DNA from: Kiritimatiellales bacterium
GTDB lineage: Bacteria; Verrucomicrobiota; Kiritimatiellia; Kiritimatiellales; Pontiellaceae
Length of the DNA stretch: 58,437 nucleotides
Assembly: GCA_021734345.1 (NCBI GenBank)
Contig: JAIPJC010000005.1
Coordinates: 1 to 58,437 of the forward strand
Direction: 5' to 3'
Shown: piece by piece, positions 8,660 through 17,977 of the stretch
Layout of the letters: each line of letters opens with the position of its first letter
How positions within the stretch are numbered: the stretch's first letter is position 1
Notes under the pieces: generated by a model
The model's database searches: none
Seen by the model: the letters and a program-made list of their open reading frames with translations, nothing else
What the model was told of the DNA's origin: nothing
Translations under genes and position numbers: made by a program

Positions 8660-10101
8660 ACCGGTTCGTCGTTGCGGTTTTACTGTGCAGCCTGGCACTG
8701 GCCGTCCGGGCGGAGTTGTGGCTTCCGTCCGTGTTCGGCAACGGCATGGTGTTGCAGGCCGACAGGCCGGTTCCCGTCTGGGGCGAGGCCGATGCCGGAG
8801 CTGAAGTTACCGTCGAGTTTGCCGGACAGAAGAAAACCGCGGTTGCCGATTCTTCCAAACAATGGAAAGTGGTTCTCGATCCGTTGTCCGTTTCTTCCGA
8901 ACCCCGGAAATTGAAAGTGAGTTCTCAAGTTTCAAGTTTCGAGTTTCAAGTTTCCATTGGCGAGGTTTGGGTGCTGGCGGGGCAGTCCAACATGGGATGG
9001 CCGCTGGCGAACTGCGACGGAGGGAAAGAAGCCGCTGCCGCAGCAAACTATCCATGGCTGCGGATCTTCAGCCAGTGGCCGAACCAAGGTGCCTGCGATG
9101 AGCCGGCGCGCGATGTGAAAGGCGGACAATGGAATGCCTGCACGCCGGAGCAGGCGGCCCGGCTATCCGGCGTCGGTTTCTTTTTCGCCCGTGCGCTTCA
9201 TCCGCATTTGGACGGCGTGCCGATCGCGCTGATCAATACGCAGATGGGCGGAACCTACGCGGAATGCTGGATCGATCTGCCAACCTTGGAAAAAACGCCA
9301 TCCGCCCTCCCGTATTTGGAAAAGGCGGCAAAGGAAATCAAGCCCGGCGAGTTCGATCCAAAAGGCTACTGGGGCGAAAACAATTTCCGTCGACCGGCGG
9401 CGCTGTACAACGGCAAGGTCGCGCCGCTGCAACCCTTCGCCGTGCGCGGCGTTCTTTGGTACCAGGGCGAAGGCAATTCGCAGAAATGGCTGGCCGCCGG
9501 ACATGCGGAAACGTTGACGGCCCTGGTTGAAAGTTGGCGGAGAGGATTCGATCAGCCGAAGCTCCCGTTCCTGATTGTTCAGCTCCCTCGGCATAATGCC
9601 GGGGCGGGCAACGACTGGCCTGCCGTGCGCGCCGCGCAGGCGCAGGTCGCCCGCGACGTGCCGGGTGTCGAGTTGGCGGTGACAATCGACTGCGGCTCCA
9701 ATACCCAGATCCATCCGCCGGACAAGGAACCAGTTGGCGAGCGGCTCGCCTTGTTGGCGCGGGCGAAAGTGTACGGCCAAGATATCGCATGCAGCGGTCC
9801 GGTTTTCCAATCATTGGAAAAGGCAGGCGATGCATTGCTCGTCCGGTTTGAATATTCAAACGGATTGTTTTTCAAGGGCGGCGCAGCGCAGGGGGTCGAG
9901 GTTTGCGGCGCGGATCGGAAGTTTGTTCCGGCGCAGGCGGAGATTCTGCCGGGCGGTGCCGTGAAGGTTTCCAGCCCGGAAGTCGGCGATCCGGTTGCGG
10001 TGCGCTACGGGTGGTTCAACTGGGGCGAAGCCAATCTGTTTAACGGTGCGGGCCTGCCTGCCGCACCGTTTTCAACGGAAGGCGTTGTGCGGGGGATTTG
10101 A
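8656..10101 (+). CDS. Sialate O-acetylesterase-like SGNH esterase, secreted
   Basis: The 481-aa protein has a signal peptide (MNRFVVAVLLCSLALAVRA), an N-terminal beta-sandwich beginning LWLPSVFGNGMVLQADRPVP, and an SGNH/GDSL hydrolase domain. The nucleophile is Ser111 in VLAGQSNMGW. The motif WYQGEGN follows, with a catalytic His in TQIHPPDKEPVGERLA near residue 353. The family removes acetyl groups from sugars, and in such loci usually acts on acetylated polysaccharide rather than sialic acid. The ribosome site GGAGGGG lies just before ATG 8656, which overlaps the previous stop. Between the two domains the coding sequence contains a 7-bp tandem repeat encoding VSSQVSSFEFQVS, described separately. 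Confidence 0.9.
   Translation: MNRFVVAVLLCSLALAVRAELWLPSVFGNGMVLQADRPVPVWGEADAGAEVTVEFAGQKKTAVADSSKQWKVVLDPLSVSSEPRKLKVSSQVSSFEFQVSIGEVWVLAGQSNMGWPLANCDGGKEAAAAANYPWLRIFSQWPNQGACDEPARDVKGGQWNACTPEQAARLSGVGFFFARALHPHLDGVPIALINTQMGGTYAECWIDLPTLEKTPSALPYLEKAAKEIKPGEFDPKGYWGENNFRRPAALYNGKVAPLQPFAVRGVLWYQGEGNSQKWLAAGHAETLTALVESWRRGFDQPKLPFLIVQLPRHNAGAGNDWPAVRAAQAQVARDVPGVELAVTIDCGSNTQIHPPDKEPVGERLALLARAKVYGQDIACSGPVFQSLEKAGDALLVRFEYSNGLFFKGGAAQGVEVCGADRKFVPAQAEILPGGAVKVSSPEVGDPVAVRYGWFNWGEANLFNGAGLPAAPFSTEGVVRGI
8925..8952 (+). repeat. Four tandem 7-bp units (TCAAGTT) inside the acetylesterase gene
   Basis: Units are TCAAGTT at 8925 and 8932, TCGAGTT at 8939 and TCAAGTT at 8946. They are read in frame as part of the linker just before the catalytic GQSNM. 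Seven is not a multiple of three, so gain or loss of one unit would shift the frame. A degenerate stretch just upstream (8911-8924) may be an older part of the same array. Confidence 0.9.
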
Positions 10102-10122
10102 GTGCGTAAAGGAGATGCAGCG

Positions 10123-11790
10123 ATGAGGAGCGGCAAGGAATCAAGACGGGATTTCCTGAAGGTTTCAGGTGCGGCCGGTGTGGTGCTTTCCGCTGTGCCT
10201 TGCCCGCTTTTCGGGATGAGCGTATCGCTCATAGGGAAGCCGGCAAGGCGTCCCAACATGATTTATCTTTTTGCCGACGAACACCGCTACCAGTCGATGT
10301 CCTTTACGGAAACGCCGCAGGTGCAGACACCGAACATGGCGCAGATGGCCCAGTCAGGGACATTGCTCGAATATGCTGTCAGCAACAACCCGGTCTGCGT
10401 TCCGCATCGGGCGATGCTGCTGACAGGGCGCTGGTGCTACAGCACCGGATTGCTGGAAAATAACGGCACGCTGGCACCGTGGGAACGGACCATCGGCCAT
10501 GTTTTCAAGGATGCGGGATATGCCACCGGCTACACTGGGAAATGGCATTTGGGCAACTATCCGGAGTTGGCGGGATTCGACGGGCACATGAATTGGGAGA
10601 ATACGGACGACCACTGGAATTCGAACTGGACGGATTTGCATGGCACGGGGCAGACGTACGATTGCCTGACCTACCAGCCGATAAAAATGACCGATCAGGC
10701 GCTGGACTTCATCGATGCGCATGCTGCCGGAAGCAATCCTTTCTTTCTGATGGTGTCGTGGAATCCGCCGCATGCAGTGTTCACGGACGCGCCCGACGAC
10801 AAGAAGGCGCTTTATCCCGATACGGCTGCGCTTCCGTGGCGCGCCAACGCGAGTTCAACCGGTACATGGTGGCCGAACTACCAAGGGTATCATGCGCACA
10901 TCACCGCCATCGATGAACAGCTTGGCCGCGTGTTTGCCAAGCTGGATGAGCGCGGAATTGCCGACGAAACCATCGTCGTTTATTCCTCAGACCACGGCTC
11001 GATGATGAAATCGCATGGCAGCACCAATAAGCGTCGCCCCGAAGAAGAATCCTGCCGCGTGCCGTTTCTGGTCAAGGGCCGCGGCATTCCGCAAGGCCAG
11101 GTGCAAAAAGAGCTTTTCGGATCGATCGACATTTTCCCGACCCTGTGCGGACTGGCCGGCATACCGGTGCCTGGTTCCGCTCAAGGACGGGATTTTTCGT
11201 CCTATCTGCGGGGAGGGCAGGGGCCGGTTCCATCCTCGCAGTTCCTGATGCACATTGCCAACAAGGGCATCGTAGACAATCTCGACACCTACCACACGCC
11301 GTTTTTCCGGGGCGTGCGCGGAGAGCGGTTCACCTACACGGTCACCATGAACGGCCCGTGGCAGCTGTTCGACAACGATGCCGATCCGCTCCAGATGACG
11401 AACCTCGTTTCCGATCCCGCGCACGATGCGGACCGCCTAGCCATGCAGGCCGAGTTGGATCACTGGATCAGTCTAGTTGAAGACCCATATATGCACACCG
11501 ACTACCACGCCATGCCGCTGACGGAGCGAATCTATCGGCAGGCATTGCTTCATGGCAACAGCGTGCGGCTCTATCAGTTCATGTCGCAGTTGAAACTCTC
11601 GCCCACGCAGGAAGATCAGCTCAAACCGATCGAACTGACCTATTATGGCACGGACAACCGGCCGCTTCCGGGTCTGACCTGGGCGGCGGCGGATGCGGCC
11701 TACCGGGCCGGAGTCAAAGCCATCCTGACACCGGAGCAGGTGGCCAAATTCGAAGCACTCGAAATCCTCGAGCAGAATGCATTAGGGTGA
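10123..11790 (+). CDS. Tat-exported sulfatase A of a sister pair
   Basis: This 555-aa sulfatase has a twin-arginine signal (SRRDFLKVSGAAGVVLSAVP), so it is probably exported folded. The catalytic formylglycine precursor is Cys92 in NPVCVPHRAMLLTGR. Further family residues are in LFADEHRYQSM, YTGKWHLGN and SSDHGSMMKSHG. I chose ATG 10123 because AAGGAGA lies seven bases upstream; a GTG at 10102 is in frame but would put a linker before the Tat motif. It has the same domain order as the next gene and very similar motifs, so the two are a local duplication. It sits four genes into the esterase/sulfatase run. Its specific sulfate position cannot be read from sequence. Confidence 0.92.
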   Translation: MRSGKESRRDFLKVSGAAGVVLSAVPCPLFGMSVSLIGKPARRPNMIYLFADEHRYQSMSFTETPQVQTPNMAQMAQSGTLLEYAVSNNPVCVPHRAMLLTGRWCYSTGLLENNGTLAPWERTIGHVFKDAGYATGYTGKWHLGNYPELAGFDGHMNWENTDDHWNSNWTDLHGTGQTYDCLTYQPIKMTDQALDFIDAHAAGSNPFFLMVSWNPPHAVFTDAPDDKKALYPDTAALPWRANASSTGTWWPNYQGYHAHITAIDEQLGRVFAKLDERGIADETIVVYSSDHGSMMKSHGSTNKRRPEEESCRVPFLVKGRGIPQGQVQKELFGSIDIFPTLCGLAGIPVPGSAQGRDFSSYLRGGQGPVPSSQFLMHIANKGIVDNLDTYHTPFFRGVRGERFTYTVTMNGPWQLFDNDADPLQMTNLVSDPAHDADRLAMQAELDHWISLVEDPYMHTDYHAMPLTERIYRQALLHGNSVRLYQFMSQLKLSPTQEDQLKPIELTYYGTDNRPLPGLTWAAADAAYRAGVKAILTPEQVAKFEALEILEQNALG

Positions 11791-11844
11791 CAACCAGCAA
11801 TCATGAACACGTATAAACAAGCGACACGGGAAGACGGCCCATCG

Positions 11845-13539
11845 ATGAACCAGAATACTTCAAGACGTGATTTCTTAAAGACGACCGGGATTGCCGGAGC
11901 AGTGGTTTCTGGTTTCCCCGGAAAGCTTTTCGGGAAAGATACGGTTCGATCAGGGAAGCCGAACATCGTTTATCTTTTTGCCGACGAGCATCGCTACCAG
12001 TCGATGTCATTCACCGATATGCCGGTGCTGCGGACGCCAAACATGGCGCGGATGGAGGCGGCAGGGACCTCTTTTAAGTATGCCATCAGCAACAATCCCG
12101 TTTGCGTGCCGCATCGTTGCATGCTTCTTTCCGGACAGTGGCCGCACCGGACCGGCGCGGTGGAAAATTCCGGAGGGCTGGCTCCATGGGACAGGACACT
12201 CGGCCATGTGTTTCACGATGCCGGCTATGCGACTGGCTACACGGGCAAATGGCATGCCGGTGCCTTTCCGGAACAGGCAGGGTTCGACTGGCATATGCTT
12301 TGGGAGAAAACGGACGATCACTGGAACTGCTCATGGACCGATCTGCACGGAACCGGCAAGACGGAAGAGTGCGAAGCGTATCAGCCGGTCAAGATGACCG
12401 ATCAGGCACTGGGATTTATCGATGCACATGACGGCGGTAGCCAGCCGTTCTTCCTGATGGTGTCATGGAATCCGCCGCATGCAAAGTTCACGGATGCGCC
12501 GGAGGATAAAAAGGCGCTCTATCCCGATGACTCGGCGCTGCCTTGGCGCGGCAATGCGGATGAACGAGGCAAAGCAAAATGGTGGCAGGATTATCAAGGT
12601 TATCATGCGCACATTACCGCGATCGATGGGCAGATTGGGCGGATTTATGAACGGCTGGAAAAGCTCGGCTTGAAGGATAACACGATTGTGATCTACAGCG
12701 CGGACCACGGCTCGATGATGAACTCGCACGGAATGGGCAATAAACGCCATGCAGAAGACGAATCCTGCCGCGTTCCATTCCTGATCACCGGCCCCGGAAT
12801 CCCGAAAGGACAGGTTCGGGAAGAACTGTTCGGGTCCATTGATATTTTCCCGACCCTGTGCGGGCTGGCCGGAATCCCGGCACCCGGTTTTTGCGACGGG
12901 CACGATTTCTCCGCCAATGTCTACAACCGGTCCGGCATCTGCGATCCGGAGTCGCAATTGCTGATGCACGTCGCCATGGCGAAGGCGTCGAAAAAGAACG
13001 GGATGATGCCGGCTCCGGAAGTGGTGGAAAAAAACACCGGCGCGCCGTTTTTCCGGGGAGTCCGCGGCAAGCGCTATACCTATACGGTTGGAACAAAGGG
13101 GGAGTCCCAGTTGTGGGACAATCAGGAGGATCCGTTGCAGATGGAAAATCTGATCCATGATCCTTCATGCGAAGAGGTGAAGAAAAAAATGCGTGCCGAG
13201 CTGGATGGATGGCTGGCCAAATCCGAATATCCTTTTCTGAACGAGGCCTATCGGCAGATGCCGCTGGCGCAGTCAATCCTTCAGCAGGCGGTCGACCGGT
13301 CAATGAACCTGCCGCTGCACCATGTGGTTACGAGACTCAAGCTTTCGCCGGAACAGTATGCCGCCATTCCGGAAATTCGCAGCCGCTATTACGGCGAAGA
13401 CGGCAAACCGAAGGATCGGACCGCTGGCAGGGTATCGTGGGAGCGGGCCGAGGAGTCGGTGACCAGTGATGTGCGAGGGATGCTCGATGCAGAACAGAAA
13501 AACCTGTTCGACAAAATGATGCAAGCAAAGGAAAAATAA
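11845..13539 (+). CDS. Tat-exported sulfatase B of a sister pair
   Basis: The product is 564 aa from ATG 11845, or 578 aa from ATG 11803. I prefer the downstream start because it gives a compact Tat signal (MNQNTSRRDFLKTTGIAGAV), but neither start has a strong ribosome site. The formylglycine precursor is Cys87 in NPVCVPHRCMLLSGQ. LFADEHRYQSMSF, YTGKWHAG and SADHGSMMNSHG match the preceding sulfatase almost residue for residue, with scattered differences, which indicates duplication and divergence. Together they may remove sulfate from two positions or linkages of one substrate. That division of labour is an inference. Confidence 0.92.
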   Translation: MNQNTSRRDFLKTTGIAGAVVSGFPGKLFGKDTVRSGKPNIVYLFADEHRYQSMSFTDMPVLRTPNMARMEAAGTSFKYAISNNPVCVPHRCMLLSGQWPHRTGAVENSGGLAPWDRTLGHVFHDAGYATGYTGKWHAGAFPEQAGFDWHMLWEKTDDHWNCSWTDLHGTGKTEECEAYQPVKMTDQALGFIDAHDGGSQPFFLMVSWNPPHAKFTDAPEDKKALYPDDSALPWRGNADERGKAKWWQDYQGYHAHITAIDGQIGRIYERLEKLGLKDNTIVIYSADHGSMMNSHGMGNKRHAEDESCRVPFLITGPGIPKGQVREELFGSIDIFPTLCGLAGIPAPGFCDGHDFSANVYNRSGICDPESQLLMHVAMAKASKKNGMMPAPEVVEKNTGAPFFRGVRGKRYTYTVGTKGESQLWDNQEDPLQMENLIHDPSCEEVKKKMRAELDGWLAKSEYPFLNEAYRQMPLAQSILQQAVDRSMNLPLHHVVTRLKLSPEQYAAIPEIRSRYYGEDGKPKDRTAGRVSWERAEESVTSDVRGMLDAEQKNLFDKMMQAKEK

Positions 13540-13540
13540 A

Positions 13541-15229
13541 ATGAAGCGATGGATAAATGTACTGTTTGCAACGTGGCTGGCCGGCATGGCGGCGGCATCG
13601 GACCGACCCAACATCCTGATCATCCTTGCCGATGATTCCGGCTATTCCGACCTCGGCTGCTATGGCGGCGAAATCGATACGCCCAATCTGGACAAGCTTG
13701 CGCATGGCGGCTTGCGGTTCCGTAATTTCTACAACAATGGACGGTGCAGCCCGACCCGCGCTTCGCTGATAACGGGGCGCGACAGCGCGTATGCCGGATT
13801 TGGCGCGGGTACGCTGGGTGGATGGAACCGCGAGATGAAACTGCCGGCCTACCGCGCGCGGTTGCCGTATGATCTTCCGACGATCGCCGAGGTGATGAAG
13901 GCGGCTGGCTACCATACGATGATGACCGGCAAGTGGCATCTCGGTGGCAGCCTGATGAAAGACGAGCCCAGGCGGCAGACGCTGTGGAAGCGGCTGCATC
14001 CCGGTTGGGAGCTGACGCCGGAAGAAATCGAAGCCGATTTCAACGGGCTGCCTCCCCAGCGTGGATTCGATGAGTTCTTTGGATTGATCGAGGGCGAGAC
14101 CCACCACTTCTTCACGCCGGACGACGAGCAGGAATATCTCGAAGGGAACGCACCGGCCAAGCTTTGGTTCGACAAGACCTACACGATGAACTGCTACTAT
14201 GAGCGGGAAGACCGTTATCCCTATACCCCCAACAACGGGAAAACCGCCAAGGCGTTTTATGCAACCGACGGCATGACGGACCGTGCGATTGAAATGCTCC
14301 GCAAGGCCTCGAAAGACGGCAAGCCGCCGTTCTTCATGTACATGGCCTACCGTGCGCCGCACCTGCCGTTGCAGGCGCCGCAGGAGCTGGTCGACAAGTA
14401 TCTTCCGCGCTACGGGGACTTGGCAAAAGTTGAAACCGGCAGGATCAATGGGCTTGTACGCGAAGGGTTGTGGCAGGCTGGAACCGGCTATCCCAAAACG
14501 TATGCAGATGGAGGGAAGGGCAAGAAGGCCGACGGTGCCCAACTGCGTTTCGCACTCCACGCGGCCATGGTGGAAAAAATCGATGAAAACATCGGACGGG
14601 TTGTCGAAACCTTGAAGGAAGCCGGACAGCTGGACCATACCTTGATCATCTATCTGTCCGACAACGGAGCGGCGTCGCATGCCGGGGATATGATGAACAA
14701 GCCATACCAGGGCTGCAAGGCGCTCATGTGGGAGGGCGGAACCAAAACGCACTGCATTGCGTACTGGCCCGGTGTGGTCAAGCCGGGGACGATCACAGAC
14801 AGCGTCGGTTGGGTGGGGGATTTCTTGCCGACGTGCCTGGACATCGCCGGAGGAACCTATCCGGCCGAGTTCCGCGGAACAAAAACCGCGCCGCTGGACG
14901 GGCGCAGTCTTTTGCCGATTCTCAAGGGCCGGAATCTGCCGGATCCGGAATATCTCTTTTCCAATGACAAGGGGCAGCAAGGCGTGATCTACAAGGGCCG
15001 TTGGAAGCTGCTGATCGAGCCGGGCTGGTACAAGCTGACGTCTAAAAAAGCGGGCATTGACTATGAGTTGTACGACTTGGAAAACGATCCGGCGGAAACA
15101 ACAAACCTCGCCGGGCAGAATCCCGAGTTGGTGCAGCAGCTTGCGAAGGCCTGCGAGGCGTGGCAGCAGCGCTGCGGCATCGTGGACTATGTCGAGATCC
15201 TGAAAATCCGGCCGGATCACATGAAGTAA
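13541..15229 (+). CDS. Arylsulfatase-like sulfatase, exported
   Basis: The 562-aa S1 sulfatase has a Sec signal peptide (MKRWINVLFATWLAGMAAA). Its signature is GRCSPTRASLITGR with Cys69 as formylglycine precursor. Metal and substrate residues lie in ILADDSGYSDLGCYGG, MTGKWHLGG and YLSDNGAASHAG. It differs clearly from the two Tat sulfatases upstream and looks like the common arylsulfatase A-like type. It starts one base after the preceding stop, with AAGGA in the end of that gene as ribosome site. It is part of the same run and probably the same transcript. Confidence 0.93.
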   Translation: MKRWINVLFATWLAGMAAASDRPNILIILADDSGYSDLGCYGGEIDTPNLDKLAHGGLRFRNFYNNGRCSPTRASLITGRDSAYAGFGAGTLGGWNREMKLPAYRARLPYDLPTIAEVMKAAGYHTMMTGKWHLGGSLMKDEPRRQTLWKRLHPGWELTPEEIEADFNGLPPQRGFDEFFGLIEGETHHFFTPDDEQEYLEGNAPAKLWFDKTYTMNCYYEREDRYPYTPNNGKTAKAFYATDGMTDRAIEMLRKASKDGKPPFFMYMAYRAPHLPLQAPQELVDKYLPRYGDLAKVETGRINGLVREGLWQAGTGYPKTYADGGKGKKADGAQLRFALHAAMVEKIDENIGRVVETLKEAGQLDHTLIIYLSDNGAASHAGDMMNKPYQGCKALMWEGGTKTHCIAYWPGVVKPGTITDSVGWVGDFLPTCLDIAGGTYPAEFRGTKTAPLDGRSLLPILKGRNLPDPEYLFSNDKGQQGVIYKGRWKLLIEPGWYKLTSKKAGIDYELYDLENDPAETTNLAGQNPELVQQLAKACEAWQQRCGIVDYVEILKIRPDHMK

Positions 15230-15243
15230 ATGGAGATGTAGGG

Positions 15244-17949
15244 ATGTTTAAAACCAAGGAGTTAGTTCGGAGCGCGATCATGGCGCTGGCAACCGCCGGA
15301 TACGCGACGGCGGCACCATGGTGGGATGATTTTCCCCGCATGATCAGCGACTCGACGATCAACGCGGTGAATACCGTCACCAACTACCATGGCAACCTTG
15401 GAATGAATGCCAATGGGCAGGATCCGGGTTGGGGCACGTTTTTCCAGGCGGACGGGATACAGAAAAATGCAGCGAAAATCGCATCGTTCCAAAATGCCGG
15501 AATAAAACAGATCGGCTATTTCGAAACCTATGGGCAAAGCTATTGCTTCGTGGCGGAGTTGGGGGCGTGGGATGAAACCCATTTGACTCCGGTGCTGCAT
15601 ACCCATTGGAACTGGCAGAACTATGCCGGTGGAACGATCCGCTGGCTCGGCGCGAAAAACTTTTTCGACGACGAGGATTTTGCCCGGCCCTACACCCGCA
15701 CGCATCCACGCTACGGCGGTCCGGCTATGACCTATCCAGACGGCACCGTCGCCACCGGCTACAACGGGCCGGACACCGATCCGCGCAACAGCCGGGTCTA
15801 CGACGCCAGCTGTTCAAAGGACATCCTCGGTAACCTATCCATCGACGATTACAAATATCCTGCCGGTCCGACCAATGGTCTGGTGTATATCCCTGCAGAC
15901 AACAAATATGCCGGTCTGATGATGTTCAAGAAGGATTCCGCCTGCCCGCTATGGACGGACTATACCTACGCTTCAACCTTACAGGCGGCGGACGCAGGCA
16001 TCGACGGCATGTGGAGCGACAACTACGGGCCATGGGATTCGCTTGGATACACTGTGATCCAGCGCGGATTCGGCGATTGGTCGGTCGCCCGCTTCCGCGA
16101 CTACCTAACGAACAGCTTCAGCACAGTGGAGCTTACGGGTCTTGGGATAACCAATGCCGCCGCATTCGACATCCGTGATTATCTGAAGGGCGTTGCGCTT
16201 GGCTGGGGGTGGAATGGAACCAGCCTGACGAGTGCGGTGTGGAGCCGTGCAGACTGGCTGGATGATCCGTTGTGGCGGGCCTATCTGATTTTCAAGCGGC
16301 AGGCCGGAACGGAAGAGCTGTCGAACTACTATAACGCCGTTAAATCGGCGGCGCTTGCTGGCGGGAAGACGGAGTTCTTGGTGGCCGGGAACGACATACC
16401 GGGTTTCAGCCTCGGCTGGTGTCGTGGCGATCTCGACATGGTCAGCACGGAGCTGGCGTTGGGATACAAGAACAGTAGCGGATCGGCGGGATTCACTGCG
16501 CCGCCGACCGGGCGCTATGCCCCGCTCTACAAACTGGCGCGCGAACACGCCCAGAGCCGCTTCGTCAACATATGGCTCTACAACGACTCCTACGAAATCG
16601 CGTTGTCGCACCCCGAGCTTTGCAAGGTGCTCTACTACGAAATGCTCGCAACGCACGCCATGCCGAAGTTCGATCCGGCCAGTACCCGGATCGCCGGCGA
16701 CGAAGCCACCAACGCCGGCTTTTTCGATTTTGTTTCGCAGGTCGCACCCGTGTATGGCGAACGTGTGCCGATCGAGGACATTGGCATCTACTATTCCTCT
16801 TCCTCCATTTTGCGGCAACTTACACCGAAGGGGTTTGCGGCCTTCAACGCCCAGCCGCACCAGTTCGGATTCTGGGGCTGGGCCACCGCGCTGGGCGAAC
16901 TGCATTACCAGTATCGTGCCGTTCCCGAATGGAAGCTGACACCTGAAATGCTCAGTACCTTGCGGCTGTTGGTGATTCCAAATGCCGACGTGCTCGATCC
17001 AGCGGATGTTGCCGTGCTGTCCCCGTGGGTCAATAGCGGTGGACGTTTGATCATCACCGGCAACAGCGGAAAATATCTTGGCGAGTCCGGCCATTTTGAT
17101 GTGAACACCAACGGCTGGTCGGCGGCCTCGCTCACCAACCACGCCAACGTGGTCTACCTTCCGAACAATATCGGCATGGATTACTATCTGGCCTACACGA
17201 ACCGTCCCGCTTCGTTGCAGCAGTTTTCCGATGCGATGGATTCGGCGCTGGCCGGTGCCGAGCCGGCTGGCATTGTGGATACGACGGCGTCCAGCCGGGC
17301 TGGCATAACCTTGTATAGCGATGCAACCGCCGGGAAGTTTTTCATCGACGTCGACAACTTCGATATCGATTTGAATACCTATGCCGTAAATGGAACCGGC
17401 TTGGTGGCAATTGAGGCGCTTTGCCCGGTTTGGCTTAGGGAGCAGCGGCTTCAACTCTCCGTCATGACTCCGCAGACCAATGCGCCGGGCATCGCGCTGG
17501 TTGCGGCTTCCAACGATACGATCAAAATAGAACTGGGGTCGGTCGACTATTATGCGGGTGTGGTCGTCGAGAAGGAAGCGAAGTGGGCGGGCTGGCAAGC
17601 TGCACATTTTACGACGGAAGAAATCACGGCTGGCTTGGCTAATGTCGGCGTGGATCCAGATGGCGATGCATTCAGCAATGAACAGGAATTCATCGCCGGT
17701 TCCGACCCGCGGAACAACGCATCGGTTTTCAATGTGCGGATTTCTCCAAGCACGGGGAACACCGGGGTGGAACTGGCCTTCGGCAGCGCAACCGGCCGCT
17801 ACTATACATTGTACTACAGCACCGATCTCGTAAACGGTGCGTGGGCGATATTGGGCACGAACATGCCAGGATCGGGTCTGCCGATGGCCGTGGACGATAC
17901 CAATCAATGGAGCCATGCCTATTACCGGCTGGAAGCGACACGGCCCTAA
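15244..17949 (+). CDS. Large secreted protein of unknown family, possibly a glycoside hydrolase
   Basis: The protein is 901 aa from ATG 15244, preceded by GGAG; the longer open frame from 15160 overlaps the sulfatase. There is a signal peptide (SAIMALATAGYATAAP). The first 550 residues are rich in Trp, Tyr and Asp (GYFETYGQ, GIDGMWSDNYGPWDS, VNIWLYNDSYEIA) and could be a TIM barrel. Residues around 570-620 (LLVIPNADVLDPADVAVL, then WVNSGGRLIITGNSGKYLG) resemble the glutaminase-like trimerisation domain of GH42-type enzymes. The C-terminus has a calcium-type repeat (DPDGDAFSNEQEFIAGSDP) and a terminal beta-domain (YYTLYYSTDLVNGAW) that recurs in the protein at 54165-55862. I do not recognise the catalytic family. 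Context suggests action on the same polysaccharide. Confidence 0.8.
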   Translation: MFKTKELVRSAIMALATAGYATAAPWWDDFPRMISDSTINAVNTVTNYHGNLGMNANGQDPGWGTFFQADGIQKNAAKIASFQNAGIKQIGYFETYGQSYCFVAELGAWDETHLTPVLHTHWNWQNYAGGTIRWLGAKNFFDDEDFARPYTRTHPRYGGPAMTYPDGTVATGYNGPDTDPRNSRVYDASCSKDILGNLSIDDYKYPAGPTNGLVYIPADNKYAGLMMFKKDSACPLWTDYTYASTLQAADAGIDGMWSDNYGPWDSLGYTVIQRGFGDWSVARFRDYLTNSFSTVELTGLGITNAAAFDIRDYLKGVALGWGWNGTSLTSAVWSRADWLDDPLWRAYLIFKRQAGTEELSNYYNAVKSAALAGGKTEFLVAGNDIPGFSLGWCRGDLDMVSTELALGYKNSSGSAGFTAPPTGRYAPLYKLAREHAQSRFVNIWLYNDSYEIALSHPELCKVLYYEMLATHAMPKFDPASTRIAGDEATNAGFFDFVSQVAPVYGERVPIEDIGIYYSSSSILRQLTPKGFAAFNAQPHQFGFWGWATALGELHYQYRAVPEWKLTPEMLSTLRLLVIPNADVLDPADVAVLSPWVNSGGRLIITGNSGKYLGESGHFDVNTNGWSAASLTNHANVVYLPNNIGMDYYLAYTNRPASLQQFSDAMDSALAGAEPAGIVDTTASSRAGITLYSDATAGKFFIDVDNFDIDLNTYAVNGTGLVAIEALCPVWLREQRLQLSVMTPQTNAPGIALVAASNDTIKIELGSVDYYAGVVVEKEAKWAGWQAAHFTTEEITAGLANVGVDPDGDAFSNEQEFIAGSDPRNNASVFNVRISPSTGNTGVELAFGSATGRYYTLYYSTDLVNGAWAILGTNMPGSGLPMAVDDTNQWSHAYYRLEATRP

Positions 17950-17977
17950 GGGCGTGCACATGAAGGTAGGGGAAACA

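Noticed and set aside
13337-15220. 627-aa minus-strand open frame opposite a sulfatase
   Set aside because: Antisense shadow caused by GC-rich codon use; the composition is Arg/Leu/Val-rich with no domain, while the plus strand encodes a clear sulfatase.
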